This document shows, piece after piece, positions 34,348 through 43,671 of a DNA stretch of 64,000 bases. Position 1 is the first letter of the stretch. The number at the start of each line of letters is the position of its first letter. A program made the position numbers and the translations under genes. The notes below the pieces were generated by a model, which made no database searches, was not told where the DNA came from, and was given only the letters and a program-made list of their open reading frames with translations. The DNA is taken from assembly GCA_023228065.1 (NCBI GenBank), contig JALOBX010000001.1, positions 400,454 through 464,453 on the forward strand, in the 5' to 3' direction. The DNA is from Candidatus Pacearchaeota archaeon (GTDB lineage Archaea; Nanoarchaeota; Nanoarchaeia; Pacearchaeales; GW2011-AR1).

Positions 34348-36231
34348 TTACCTCAATCTCAACGTTTCTAAATTTCTCGGAACATTTGTTTCAACACGAT
34401 TAAGCTTGTAAAGTGCAGAAGCTAAATCCAAATCCTTTGAAACTTCACCGTGATTAATTATTATTCTTTTTGCTTTTGGACGCATATTATTAAAAAACGA
34501 AAGAAGTTCATTCCTTCCTGCGTGAGCACTAAATCCAGTAATTGTGTTAACACTCATTTCTACTTTTACTATTTCTTCTTTTCCTTCAACAATCATTCTT
34601 ATTTCTTTTATTCCCTCTTGTACCTGTCTTCCTAATGAACCCATTCCCTGATAACATACAAAAATAATTGAGTTATTTGGGTTGCTTGCAAATTCTTTAA
34701 AATATTCCACTGATGCTCCACCCATTAACATACCAGAAGTAGCTAGAACAATACATGGACCGCCTTCAATTACATTTTTTCTTTCTTGTGGAGAACCTAC
34801 ACGCATAAAGTATTCTGATGTGAATGGATTATTATCTTGGAATACATCTGTCCTTACTTTGCTTCCAAGAAAATCAGGATAAGCTGTGTGGATTGCATTA
34901 ATATCCCAAATCATTCCGTCTATGTAAATAGGGACTGGTTTTAATCTTCCATTTGCCATCGCATCTTCAAGTACAAGCATTGTCTCCTGGGCTCTTCCTA
35001 ATCCAAGCTCGGGAATTAAAACTTTTCCTGTTCTTTCGATAGTAGTATTTACCAAATCAATAAGCTTATCTTCTGTTTCTGCTCTTGGTGGGAATATATC
35101 ATTTTTTGCTCCATAAGTTGATTCTGTTATTACTGATTCCACTCTCGGGAAGGTTGCTACTGCAGGATCTAAAAGTCTTGAACGTGCATATTTGAAATCT
35201 CCAGAATAAAGCAAATTGTGAAGTCCATTTCCAATATTAAGGTGAACTAACGCTCCACCAAGTACATGTCCGGAATTGTAGAAAGTTAATCTTACATCTG
35301 GAGTTATGTCAGTAACTTCATTATAATTTAAACAAATGCTATGTTTTACCATTTCTTTAATGTCAGTAGAATCGAAAAGAGGCTTTGTAGCTTGTTTATA
35401 TGCAACTCCAATAAAATCAAGAGAAAGCAAGGCAGCAATATCTCTTGTCGGTGGTGTCATATATACTGGACCTTTGTAACCCATTTTGTATAAGTAAGGA
35501 AGAAGTCCAACATGATCTAAATGAGCGTGGGAAATTATTATTGCATCTAATTGATTTAAATTAAATTCTGGAATATCCAAATAAGGAAATTTGTCAGAGC
35601 CGCTTGAAGCAACATCTATTCCGCAGTCAAGAAGAATTTTTGAGTTTGGAGTTTGAAGCAACATACAGCTTCTTCCAACTTGTCTTCCTCCACCCATAAA
35701 AGTCAATCTTACCCATTCGTCAACTTTTTCAGGATTCCATTCCTTGTAGACTTTTTGTCCAATTGAGTTCAGAAATTTTCTTCTGTAATTATTGTTTGCA
35801 TAAAGAACTTCTCTTATATTTTCTGTGATTTTGCTTTTGATTACAGAACTTCTCTGAACCTGCGGAGTCCATAAAGTTGCATTTCTTATTTCATTAAGTA
35901 TACTTCCCTGTTTTCCTATTACCATTCCTGGGCGCTTTGATTCAATAACAACAATGCTTCTTTGAATATCAAAAATAATATTTGTAATTTCTGCTTCTGC
36001 AGGAACTATTTTTTTTATTTCTGCATCTGCCTCTTCTTGTTTCATTAATATCTTTTCATCTGCACGAAGTTCAATTCTCTTTTTTACTTTGTCAACAATT
36101 TCTTTTATCTTTGATTCTCCTTCTTTGAAAAACTTTTCATTATTTGTATAAAGAACAATATTTGCGCCTTCAAATGTTGCATCAGTAATACTTTCGTGCA
36201 ACTGCTCTGTTATATTTTTTAAAATATCCAT
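34348..36231 (-). CDS. fttA: aCPSF1/FttA: KH-domain beta-CASP ribonuclease, transcription termination factor
   Basis: 627 residues. Two N-terminal KH domains (GMVIGKQGS in the second) precede a metallo-beta-lactamase domain with the zinc motif SHAHLDHVG at about residue 230, a beta-CASP insert and the C-terminal HxxGR-type region FSAHAGRNELL, ending near INHGEVSKDLDLA. This is the universally conserved archaeal aCPSF1, which cleaves nascent RNA at U-rich sites and terminates transcription. Length and domain order are typical. Downstream of psmB on the same strand. Confidence 0.95.
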   Translation of the reverse strand: MDILKNITEQLHESITDATFEGANIVLYTNNEKFFKEGESKIKEIVDKVKKRIELRADEKILMKQEEADAEIKKIVPAEAEITNIIFDIQRSIVVIESKRPGMVIGKQGSILNEIRNATLWTPQVQRSSVIKSKITENIREVLYANNNYRRKFLNSIGQKVYKEWNPEKVDEWVRLTFMGGGRQVGRSCMLLQTPNSKILLDCGIDVASSGSDKFPYLDIPEFNLNQLDAIIISHAHLDHVGLLPYLYKMGYKGPVYMTPPTRDIAALLSLDFIGVAYKQATKPLFDSTDIKEMVKHSICLNYNEVTDITPDVRLTFYNSGHVLGGALVHLNIGNGLHNLLYSGDFKYARSRLLDPAVATFPRVESVITESTYGAKNDIFPPRAETEDKLIDLVNTTIERTGKVLIPELGLGRAQETMLVLEDAMANGRLKPVPIYIDGMIWDINAIHTAYPDFLGSKVRTDVFQDNNPFTSEYFMRVGSPQERKNVIEGGPCIVLATSGMLMGGASVEYFKEFASNPNNSIIFVCYQGMGSLGRQVQEGIKEIRMIVEGKEEIVKVEMSVNTITGFSAHAGRNELLSFFNNMRPKAKRIIINHGEVSKDLDLASALYKLNRVETNVPRNLETLRLR

Positions 36232-36265
36232 TGGTTTTTTATTTTTTTAAAATTTTTAATAAGAA

Positions 36266-36937
36266 TTAGTCTTCCTTAAAATTCGACTGAATTTCTTGGG
36301 ACACCACTTTTTTTATTCCTTGTTTAGTTATTGTAAAAACATCAATACCGAATCCGCTTCCAACATCTCTTTGTGTTGAGGATTTTATACATTCCATCGC
36401 AAGATTTATTCCCTCTTCAACAGACATTCCTTTTTTATATTGTCTTTCTAATAAACCAAGAACATAAGGCATACCTGAACCGAAATTAGCATCGTAATCT
36501 TCAACTTTTACTGTGCTTCCCGCAGGTTCAATAGAATATAATTCTGTTGTTCCATCTTCATTAAAACCGCCAAGCAAAAATCCTGCCTGCATTGGAATCA
36601 TTGAAGGCTGTCTTATTCCTGAATAAAGAATATTAGCAAGAAGATTTGCTGCCTGTTTTACAGAAGGTTTTGTCTTTGAACGAAGTTCTTTTAATTTTAA
36701 TTCTGCTGGCAAAACTTTTTGAATTCTATGAATATCAGAAACCATTCCTGTTCCTGAAATAGCAATATAATCATTTACCTTAACAGTCTTCTCTGACTTC
36801 TTGTTCATAACAATAGTTCCTGCTGTGCTCTGCCGGTCAGAAGCCATTACAACTCCGTCTTTACAGACAATTCCAACTATTGTAGTACCTGTTTTCAAAA
36901 ATGAATTTTTTAATTCAGCATCCATGTTAATATTCAT
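36266..36937 (-). CDS. psmB: 20S proteasome beta subunit
   Basis: 223 residues from ATG 36937. A short propeptide is cut before TTIVGI, leaving a catalytic Thr (T18 in the precursor). SDRQSTAG carries the conserved Asp, and a Lys (VVMASD...EKTVK) and SGMPYVLG region complete the beta-subunit pattern. Forms the proteolytic rings with psmA at 49565. An ATG four codons on (36925) stands about 30 nt after TTATAA and could be the leaderless start. Upstream neighbour is Rad50. Confidence 0.93.
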   Translation of the reverse strand: MNINMDAELKNSFLKTGTTIVGIVCKDGVVMASDRQSTAGTIVMNKKSEKTVKVNDYIAISGTGMVSDIHRIQKVLPAELKLKELRSKTKPSVKQAANLLANILYSGIRQPSMIPMQAGFLLGGFNEDGTTELYSIEPAGSTVKVEDYDANFGSGMPYVLGLLERQYKKGMSVEEGINLAMECIKSSTQRDVGSGFGIDVFTITKQGIKKVVSQEIQSNFKED

Positions 36938-36986
36938 AGAATAATTTCTTATAAGTTTTAAGGGGAAGAAGGGTTTATAAATTTTT

Positions 36987-39038
36987 TTATGAGGTTTCAA
37001 CCTTTGTTATTCCATTTTCTTTCTTGAATTTTATGACATTTTCTACAAAACCTTCAATCTTTTGCTCGTGAGAAACAATGATTAATTGCTTGACATTTAA
37101 CTGCTGCAGAACATCTCTCATTTTATCCAATTGCTGTTCGCTGAATCCATCTGTCGGCTCGTCAAGAATAACTAAATCCCTGGTTTTTATTTTGCTCATT
37201 AAAGAGTTGATTACCTGATTAAGAGACAGGCGATAGGCAAGAGCAATTGCTGTTCTTTCTCCACCTGACAAATGTGCATAATCAATCTCATAATCCTGCT
37301 GTTCAATTACAGGAGTGAAATCATCACTAAGTTTTACATTGAATGTTTCTGAAACAAGGATATAAAACCATTCTGCAAAAAGCTTTGAAAATTCTGTTTT
37401 AAGTTTTATCATTACATTTTTTTCTATGAATGACATTAGCGTAATAAATTGCTTTGAAAGCCAGTTTTCAAGTTCTGTTATATAATTTAACTGCAATTTT
37501 ATTTTTTCTGCTTTTTCTATTTCCATTTTTAATTCTCCTATCTGTCTGGAGAAAACTTCTATCTCTTTCTTTAACTCTGCAACTTTTATGTCAGCAAGAC
37601 GTTCCTGTCTTAAGGCATCATCAAGCTCTTTTTGTTTAATTTCAAGTAGATTCACAAATCTTGTAAGATTTAAAATAGAATTTGTCAATAAATCCGCCTG
37701 TAATCTTAACATTTCTATATCTTTTTCCAGCATAATATTTAGTTTTTCTATGTTTTCAATTTGTGTTTGTTTTTCATTGACGTCCTGCAATTTCATTCTT
37801 AAAATCTTCAAGTCAGTCAGTTGGCGTTCAGAAGAAGAAATTTCTATGTCAATCTTTTTTATTTTTTCTGAATTTTCTTTTTTTTCTGCTTCCAAAAATA
37901 TTAATTGCTTGTTTGATTCAACATTATCAGTATTAATTTTGTTAAGTACGTTCGCTTTGTAAACTGCATCAACATTCTGCAAGCATGTAGGACATATTTC
38001 AAGACTGGAAATCTTTTTTTCTATTCTCCTGTTATCTTCTGTTTTAAGATAAAAAGAATTTATTTTTGAACTAATCTCCAGGTTAGCAATATTTAATTTT
38101 TCTTTTTCTTGTTTATTTATGAAAATCTTTTGTTCAAGTTGTTCTATTTGAGATTTATCAAATTTAATTTTCTGAAGTTCTTCAATTTGGCTTTTTATCT
38201 GCAGGATTGTTTTTTTATTTGAAGAAATAGTTTCATTCTTATTCATCATCATTATTTTTGTTTTCTCAATTTCACTCTGGTACTTATTTTTTTCTTCTAT
38301 CTTCTTAGAGACTTCTTCTTTTTCTTCCTGAATTTTTTTTCTCATTTCTCTTTTTTCAAAAAGTTCTCTCTCCATAGAAGAAAGATTAAGCTGTTTTTCT
38401 TCAATTTCATTTTCTTTGGAAATTAAATTATATTTTATCTGTTCAAGATTTGCAGTCATCCCTTCTTTCATTCTCTTTTCTTCCCTTAATTTTGTAGTTA
38501 GAATAGAAACATTTTCTAAAATTCTTTTGTATTTGTCAATTCCAAAAACATGTCTAAGAGTATTTATCCTAACTTCAGAATCTTCAAGGATAATCTGTTT
38601 CATTTCTTCCTGCGGAGTATAAACTGTAAATTTGTAAAGAATATTTTGTTTTTTTGCAAATTCCGCAGGGTAGCTTAATAGTTCCAATATTTTCCCTTTT
38701 AATTCTGTTACAGACAATTCCTTTTTTTCATTATTAACAATAATGGAACAATAATCCTGAGATATTGTTTTTCCTTTTTTCAATGTTCGTTCTATTATAA
38801 CTTCGTCATTATCAACTTCAAAAACGATTTTCACGCCACCCTCTTTTTTCCCATTCTTAAGAAGTGCAGAACCTCTTTGTCCGGGTTGAAGTCCAAACAA
38901 TGCGAACTCTATAGCCAACAGAACAGAAGTTTTCCCAGAACCAATATCACCCGAAAGTAAAGTAGAACCTTCTGCAAAATTTATTTCCTGATGCTCATAG
39001 CTTCTAATGTTATCTAAAGTTATTTGTTTTAATTTCAT
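36987..39038 (-). CDS. rad50: Rad50 DNA repair ATPase
   Basis: 683 residues from ATG 39038. Walker A GDIGSGKTS is at about residues 33-41, the zinc hook CPTC at 349-352 between two coiled coils, signature LSGGERTAI and Walker B DLVILDEPTDG near the C-terminus. With Mre11 (39750) it senses and processes double-strand breaks. At under 700 residues it is short for the family, meaning abbreviated coiled-coil arms. An unknown gene separates it from mre11. Confidence 0.93.
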   Translation of the reverse strand: MKLKQITLDNIRSYEHQEINFAEGSTLLSGDIGSGKTSVLLAIEFALFGLQPGQRGSALLKNGKKEGGVKIVFEVDNDEVIIERTLKKGKTISQDYCSIIVNNEKKELSVTELKGKILELLSYPAEFAKKQNILYKFTVYTPQEEMKQIILEDSEVRINTLRHVFGIDKYKRILENVSILTTKLREEKRMKEGMTANLEQIKYNLISKENEIEEKQLNLSSMERELFEKREMRKKIQEEKEEVSKKIEEKNKYQSEIEKTKIMMMNKNETISSNKKTILQIKSQIEELQKIKFDKSQIEQLEQKIFINKQEKEKLNIANLEISSKINSFYLKTEDNRRIEKKISSLEICPTCLQNVDAVYKANVLNKINTDNVESNKQLIFLEAEKKENSEKIKKIDIEISSSERQLTDLKILRMKLQDVNEKQTQIENIEKLNIMLEKDIEMLRLQADLLTNSILNLTRFVNLLEIKQKELDDALRQERLADIKVAELKKEIEVFSRQIGELKMEIEKAEKIKLQLNYITELENWLSKQFITLMSFIEKNVMIKLKTEFSKLFAEWFYILVSETFNVKLSDDFTPVIEQQDYEIDYAHLSGGERTAIALAYRLSLNQVINSLMSKIKTRDLVILDEPTDGFSEQQLDKMRDVLQQLNVKQLIIVSHEQKIEGFVENVIKFKKENGITKVETS

Positions 39039-39092
39039 ACTCTTTTCACAAATTTTCAAGAAAAATGAAGTTTTTAAGAATAATTGTGATAA

Positions 39093-39686
39093 TTAACAAA
39101 AAATCTTTGAGGTTCTATCACAAGGCATAATGGTTCTTTTCTGGACATTGTATAAATTAGCTATTTTCTCCAGAGTAAAAATTCCTAAAATATCATTTCT
39201 TAAGAAGTATTCTATATCTCCTCTAAAACGTAATTCTTCTCTTGGCAAAAATCTTCCGTTAAGTAAAAGAGAATATCCTCTGTATTCTTTTCTAAAACTA
39301 AGTTCATCTTTATCAGAAATGAGGTAAGCATTTGAAATAAATTTTCTTTTATTCTTTCTGTAATAAGTTATTTTCCCCACATATAATTTCGCATTTGTGT
39401 AACCAACTTCTATAATCTTCTCGGAATCATTAGTTTTTTCTATTTCAAGAAGTTCCCTTGAAGTTATAGTCATTGCCTTTCCTAAACAATGAAGGGGAAC
39501 TCCACCCTCAACAAAAAGAGAACATCCCAATTTTTCTTTGACTAAAGCATAATCTACTTCTCCAACTTCCCTATAATCTCCTTTTGCAATAATTCCAAGC
39601 CCTTCTTTAGAAACCATCATTAAATTAGGAGGATAGGAATGTGTTCCTTCTAATATTGAATAAAACTTATGAGTTAGTTTTTTCAT
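39093..39686 (-). CDS. Unknown protein between mre11 and rad50
   Basis: 197 residues, mixed beta-rich (GLGIIAKGDYREVGEVDYALVK, KLYVGKITYYRKNKR) with no helices long enough for membrane insertion, and a Cys near each end of the C-terminal tail (PCDRTSKIFC). TATTTATATAA lies about 28 nt before the ATG, so it has its own promoter. Its position inside the Mre11/Rad50 pair, where NurA or HerA genes are often found in archaea, makes a repair role conceivable, but it does not look like NurA. Confidence 0.55.
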   Translation of the reverse strand: MKKLTHKFYSILEGTHSYPPNLMMVSKEGLGIIAKGDYREVGEVDYALVKEKLGCSLFVEGGVPLHCLGKAMTITSRELLEIEKTNDSEKIIEVGYTNAKLYVGKITYYRKNKRKFISNAYLISDKDELSFRKEYRGYSLLLNGRFLPREELRFRGDIEYFLRNDILGIFTLEKIANLYNVQKRTIMPCDRTSKIFC

Positions 39687-39749
39687 ATGTTATTAGAAAC
39701 TAAGAATTATATAAATATTTCTATTTGTTGTAATTAATAAATAGTTACA

Positions 39750-40913
39750 TTAGAAATTCAAAATCTTTTTGCAATCTTCTATAAGCCGGTTTGTAAAACT
39801 TTCTAATTTTTCTCCTTCCTGCTTGTCTATTGAAAGTGAATTCATGAGCTGAAGAATAAATCTGTTAAAATCAACAGGATTCTGTTCAGAATAAAGATTA
39901 ATTGCTTCCTCTTCTATATTATCTATATTTTTTATTTCAACATTATTCATTTCAACTTCTTTTGTTGTAAGTTCATGAGTATTTTTTAAAAGAAAATAGG
40001 CTTTTCTTCTAGAGACTGCTTCTTCTATTTGTGAAAATTTTATATCAGAGTTGCTTCCAGATTCAAGCTCGCCTTTTAATCGTAAAAGAATTATCTTATC
40101 TTCTACATCTCTTTTTTCTATTTCAGAGATTATATGTTCTGTAGCTCCTAAAGTAGTTCTCAATTCAACTTCTATTGGAACCACATCTTTCAATTTTAAT
40201 TCTATTTTCTCAAGAGAATTTTCTTTTTCTGTATCAACAAAATAAAAACTTCCATGTTGTAAGTCTTCCAATTCCTGAAAATTGTTTGGAAAGATTGGAC
40301 CAGGATAAACAAAATTCTGATATTGAAAATCTATATGCAAATGTCCAAGAGCATAATAATCTGCTTTGGGGATAAGGTCTGTTTCAAGAGCATCTATTGG
40401 GAGAGTTCCTTTTGCCTTGTCAATTGTTGTATGAAGCATAAATATTTTGAAAAGTCCGGGAGCATCATTTAATTTTATTTTTCTTAATTCTGCGATTTCC
40501 AATCCAGATTTTTTCCCCGGATAACCATAAATAGCAACTCCTCCGTGAATTACAGGGTTTAAAATAATCTTATCCTGATTTTCTTCAATGTTCATAACAT
40601 TCTTGCAAAATCCAGCTTTTTCCAATACATCAAGAAAAGTTTTTCCTGAAATAGAATAATCATGACTGCCTGCGATTATAAAACAAGGAATTTTTGATTC
40701 TTTTAGTCTCTTAAATTCTGCAAAAGTTTCTTTAAGAATTTCTATTGGGGGATAAGCAGAATCAAATAAATCCCCTGCAATAAGTACAAAGTCTGGCTTT
40801 TTCTCTATGCAAATATCAAAAGCTTTTCTAAATGATTTAAAGTTCAATTCCTGCATAGGCTGTTGTTTCCAACCACCCAAATGTACATCAGAGATATGAG
40901 CGAATTTTACCAT
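39750..40913 (-). CDS. mre11: Mre11 nuclease
   Basis: 387 residues. Metallophosphoesterase motifs in order: DVHLGG, GDLFD, GSHD, HTTID and GHLHID, then the capping and Rad50-binding C-terminus. The third motif is GSHD where GNHD is usual, so the metal-coordinating Asn is replaced by Ser. Works with Rad50 in end resection. First gene of the minus-strand run that continues to aCPSF1; divergent from 40983. Confidence 0.92.
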   Translation of the reverse strand: MVKFAHISDVHLGGWKQQPMQELNFKSFRKAFDICIEKKPDFVLIAGDLFDSAYPPIEILKETFAEFKRLKESKIPCFIIAGSHDYSISGKTFLDVLEKAGFCKNVMNIEENQDKIILNPVIHGGVAIYGYPGKKSGLEIAELRKIKLNDAPGLFKIFMLHTTIDKAKGTLPIDALETDLIPKADYYALGHLHIDFQYQNFVYPGPIFPNNFQELEDLQHGSFYFVDTEKENSLEKIELKLKDVVPIEVELRTTLGATEHIISEIEKRDVEDKIILLRLKGELESGSNSDIKFSQIEEAVSRRKAYFLLKNTHELTTKEVEMNNVEIKNIDNIEEEAINLYSEQNPVDFNRFILQLMNSLSIDKQEGEKLESFTNRLIEDCKKILNF

Positions 40914-40982
40914 ATTTTATATTAATAAAGTTTATAATCTTGGGAGAATGGAGTAATATATAAAAATGATTGTGGTGAAAAA

Positions 40983-41339
40983 ATGAGTGATGCATTATTA
41001 ATTCTGATAATAACACATTTTGTAAGTGATTGGCTTTTTCAGCCGGCAAAATGGGCAATTGGTAAAATAAAAAAAATTAATTATAAAATATTCCATTGCA
41101 TCCAATATACTATCTTGTTCCTCCCAGTATTATATTTTCTAAAAATAAATTTATTATGGTTAATCTGGATTTTTCTAACTCATTTTTTTATTGAAGATCA
41201 TAAATTAATAAATTGGTGGAATAGGAATATCAAAGGAGAAAAAAGCAACATCTTGTGGTTAACAATGGTAGAAGATCAGATATTACATATCATTAGTTTA
41301 ATTCCCTTAATTTTAAAAATTCCATTTAATATACTATAA
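40983..41339 (+). CDS. DUF3307-type membrane protein
   Basis: 118 residues with three to four membrane helices. ITHFVSDWLFQPAKWA at the N-terminus matches the H-x3-D-x3-Q signature of the DUF3307 family, and a second H-rich site (THFFIEDHKLINWWN) follows. Function of the family is unknown. It ends one base before the oxidoreductase alpha gene and may be co-transcribed with it. Confidence 0.7.
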   Translation: MSDALLILIITHFVSDWLFQPAKWAIGKIKKINYKIFHCIQYTILFLPVLYFLKINLLWLIWIFLTHFFIEDHKLINWWNRNIKGEKSNILWLTMVEDQILHIISLIPLILKIPFNIL

Positions 41340-41340
41340 A

Positions 41341-42834
41341 ATGAGATTCAGTATTTTATTTGGAGGAAAAGCAGGGCAGGGTCCGAATATTCTTTCAACC
41401 ATTTTAGGAAGGGCGTTGATAAAACAAGGATATTATGTTTTTATTTCAAGAGATTACCAGTCACTTGTAAGAGGGGGGCATAATTTTAATGTTTTAACAT
41501 TTTCAAAAGAACCTGTTTACAGCAATGATTCAAAAATTGATTTGATTATTGCGTTAGATGAAGACACACATGAAATACATAAGAAAGATTTAACAAAAGA
41601 AGGAAAAATTATCCATGTGGAAGAAAAAGGAAATATGTATTTTGCTGGAAGACTTTTCAAAATTTTATGCATGGATTTTAAATTATTAGAAGAAGAATTA
41701 AAAGAATTGAAGGGGAGATTTGATGAAAATATTAAAGAAGCAAAAGAAGGATATGAAGAAGAAGATAAGGTTGCTTGTGAGGTTGTATTCAGCAAAAGCA
41801 AAATGGATTTTATGAATGGGAATGAAGGAGTATCTGAAGGGGCAATAAAATCTGGGCTAGATGTTTATTATTTTTATCCTATGACTCCGTCTACAAATGT
41901 TGCTGGAGAGTTAGCGGAAAAACAGATTAAGAATAATCATATTGTTATAGAACTTGAAAGTGAAATTGCTGTGATTAATGCAGCTATCGGAAGTGCGATT
42001 ACAGGTGCAAAAACAATGATTGGGACTTCAGGAGGAGGATTTGATTTGATGACAGAAGCACTTTCATTAACAGGAATTGCAGAAGTGCCTCTTGTGATTT
42101 ATAATGCTTCAAGACCAGGGCCAAGCACAGGAATGGCTACTTATACTGGGCAGGGAGATTTGGATTTAGTAAGACATTCAGGACATGGAGAATTTGTAAG
42201 AATGGTATTAGCTCCGGGAGATTCAAAAGAATGTCAGGAACTTACAAACCAAGGATTTTATTTTTCGCAAAAATATGGAATTCCTGCAATTATATTATCA
42301 GACAAACATCTTGCAGAATGCATGTATACTCTAGATAAATCTCCAGTAATAACTCCTTTCAAGAAAATAACTTCTTTGAGAAGATATAATAGTTATGAGA
42401 TGGATAATCTCGGATGCATGACAGAAGATGCAAATATAATCAATAAGAATGTTGAAGCCAGATTAAAAAAAGCAAAAGATATTGAAAAAGAAGCAGAGAA
42501 ATTTAATAAATTTAATGTTTATGGAAATAAAAATTCAAATAATGTTATTGTTGCATGGGGAAGCACCAAAGGAGCAATTCTTGATTCAATAAAGGATTTG
42601 GATGTAAAGTTTTTGCAGGTATTATATTTAGAACCTTTCCCGATGAAGATTAAAAAAGAAATTGAAGGAAAAAATATAATCTTAATTGAGAATAATGCAA
42701 CAGGACAATTAGGGAAATTAATTGCAGAGAAGACAGGAATCTTTATTGATGATAAAAATAAAATTTTAAGATATGATGGAAGACCTTTTTTTGCTGATGA
42801 ATTAAATGGAGAGATTAAAAGGAGATTGAAATGA
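41341..42834 (+). CDS. korA: 2-oxoacid:ferredoxin oxidoreductase, fused gamma-alpha subunit
   Basis: 497 residues. The gamma domain (FGGKAGQGPNILS...RGGHNF) is fused to the alpha domain with YPMTPSTNVAGEL and the segment GTSGGGFDLMTEAL, followed by PGPSTGMATYTGQGDL. With the beta subunit it oxidatively decarboxylates a 2-oxoacid to acyl-CoA, reducing ferredoxin. The fused gamma-alpha layout is of the 2-oxoglutarate/2-oxoacid (KorA) type; the true substrate is not determinable. Overlaps the beta gene by ATGA. Confidence 0.88.
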   Translation: MRFSILFGGKAGQGPNILSTILGRALIKQGYYVFISRDYQSLVRGGHNFNVLTFSKEPVYSNDSKIDLIIALDEDTHEIHKKDLTKEGKIIHVEEKGNMYFAGRLFKILCMDFKLLEEELKELKGRFDENIKEAKEGYEEEDKVACEVVFSKSKMDFMNGNEGVSEGAIKSGLDVYYFYPMTPSTNVAGELAEKQIKNNHIVIELESEIAVINAAIGSAITGAKTMIGTSGGGFDLMTEALSLTGIAEVPLVIYNASRPGPSTGMATYTGQGDLDLVRHSGHGEFVRMVLAPGDSKECQELTNQGFYFSQKYGIPAIILSDKHLAECMYTLDKSPVITPFKKITSLRRYNSYEMDNLGCMTEDANIINKNVEARLKKAKDIEKEAEKFNKFNVYGNKNSNNVIVAWGSTKGAILDSIKDLDVKFLQVLYLEPFPMKIKKEIEGKNIILIENNATGQLGKLIAEKTGIFIDDKNKILRYDGRPFFADELNGEIKRRLK

Positions 42835-43670
42835 TAAACAACAATCTTAACACGCCAATAGTACCAACATGGTGTCCGGGATGCTGGAACTTTCAGATAC
42901 TAGCAGGAATAAAAAATGCTATTGCTGAGCAGATAAAAGATGGAAAGAAAAAAGATGATTTTGCAATTGTTTCTGGTATAGGATGTCACGCAAAAATATT
43001 TGATTATATAAATCTGAATGGAATTAATACTCTTCATGGGAGAGTTCTTCCGACATGCCTTGGAATAAAAGTTGGAAATCCAAATCTTAATGTTCTTGGT
43101 TTTAGCGGAGATGGAGATTGTTACGCAGAAGGAATGGAACATTTAATTCATGCTGCAAGATTTAATTCAGACATAAAATATTTTGTGCATAATAATCAGA
43201 CATTTGCATTGACAGTAGGACAACCAACACCAGTTACAGAAATAGGATATATAGATAAAACAACACCGCTTGGAGTTAAATTACCCCCGATTAATCCAAT
43301 AAAACTAATGCTTGCTTCTGGATGCGGTTTTGTTGCTAGAGTTTTTGCAGATAAAGGACAAGTAGAATATGTATTCAAAGAAGCAATGAAACATAAAGGA
43401 TTTGCATTCATAGAAATTATACAACCCTGTCTTATTTTTCACGACGATAAAGGATATATTGAAAAAACATATTCTCTTGATGAAATAAAACATGATAAAA
43501 CAAATTTTGAACAAGCAATGAAAAGAGCAGATGAATTTGATTATAATGTTGTAAAAAAAATTCCTCTTGGAATTTTTTATCAGAAAGAAAAAACAACTTT
43601 TGAAGAGCAGTGGCCGCAGCTTGTTGATTTAAAGAAAAAGAAAATGAGCTGGAAAGATGTGAAGAGATAA
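42831..43670 (+). CDS. korB: 2-oxoacid:ferredoxin oxidoreductase, beta subunit
   Basis: 279 residues. TWCPGCWNFQI and GIGCHAK supply Fe-S cysteines, GDGDCYAEGMEHLIHAARFN is the thiamine diphosphate-binding motif, and NNQTFALTVGQPTPVTE is the conserved follow-on. No ferredoxin-like delta subunit is visible nearby, so the external electron acceptor is encoded elsewhere. Translation is coupled to korA by a four-base overlap. Confidence 0.92.
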   Translation: MINNNLNTPIVPTWCPGCWNFQILAGIKNAIAEQIKDGKKKDDFAIVSGIGCHAKIFDYINLNGINTLHGRVLPTCLGIKVGNPNLNVLGFSGDGDCYAEGMEHLIHAARFNSDIKYFVHNNQTFALTVGQPTPVTEIGYIDKTTPLGVKLPPINPIKLMLASGCGFVARVFADKGQVEYVFKEAMKHKGFAFIEIIQPCLIFHDDKGYIEKTYSLDEIKHDKTNFEQAMKRADEFDYNVVKKIPLGIFYQKEKTTFEEQWPQLVDLKKKKMSWKDVKR

Positions 43671-43671
43671 A

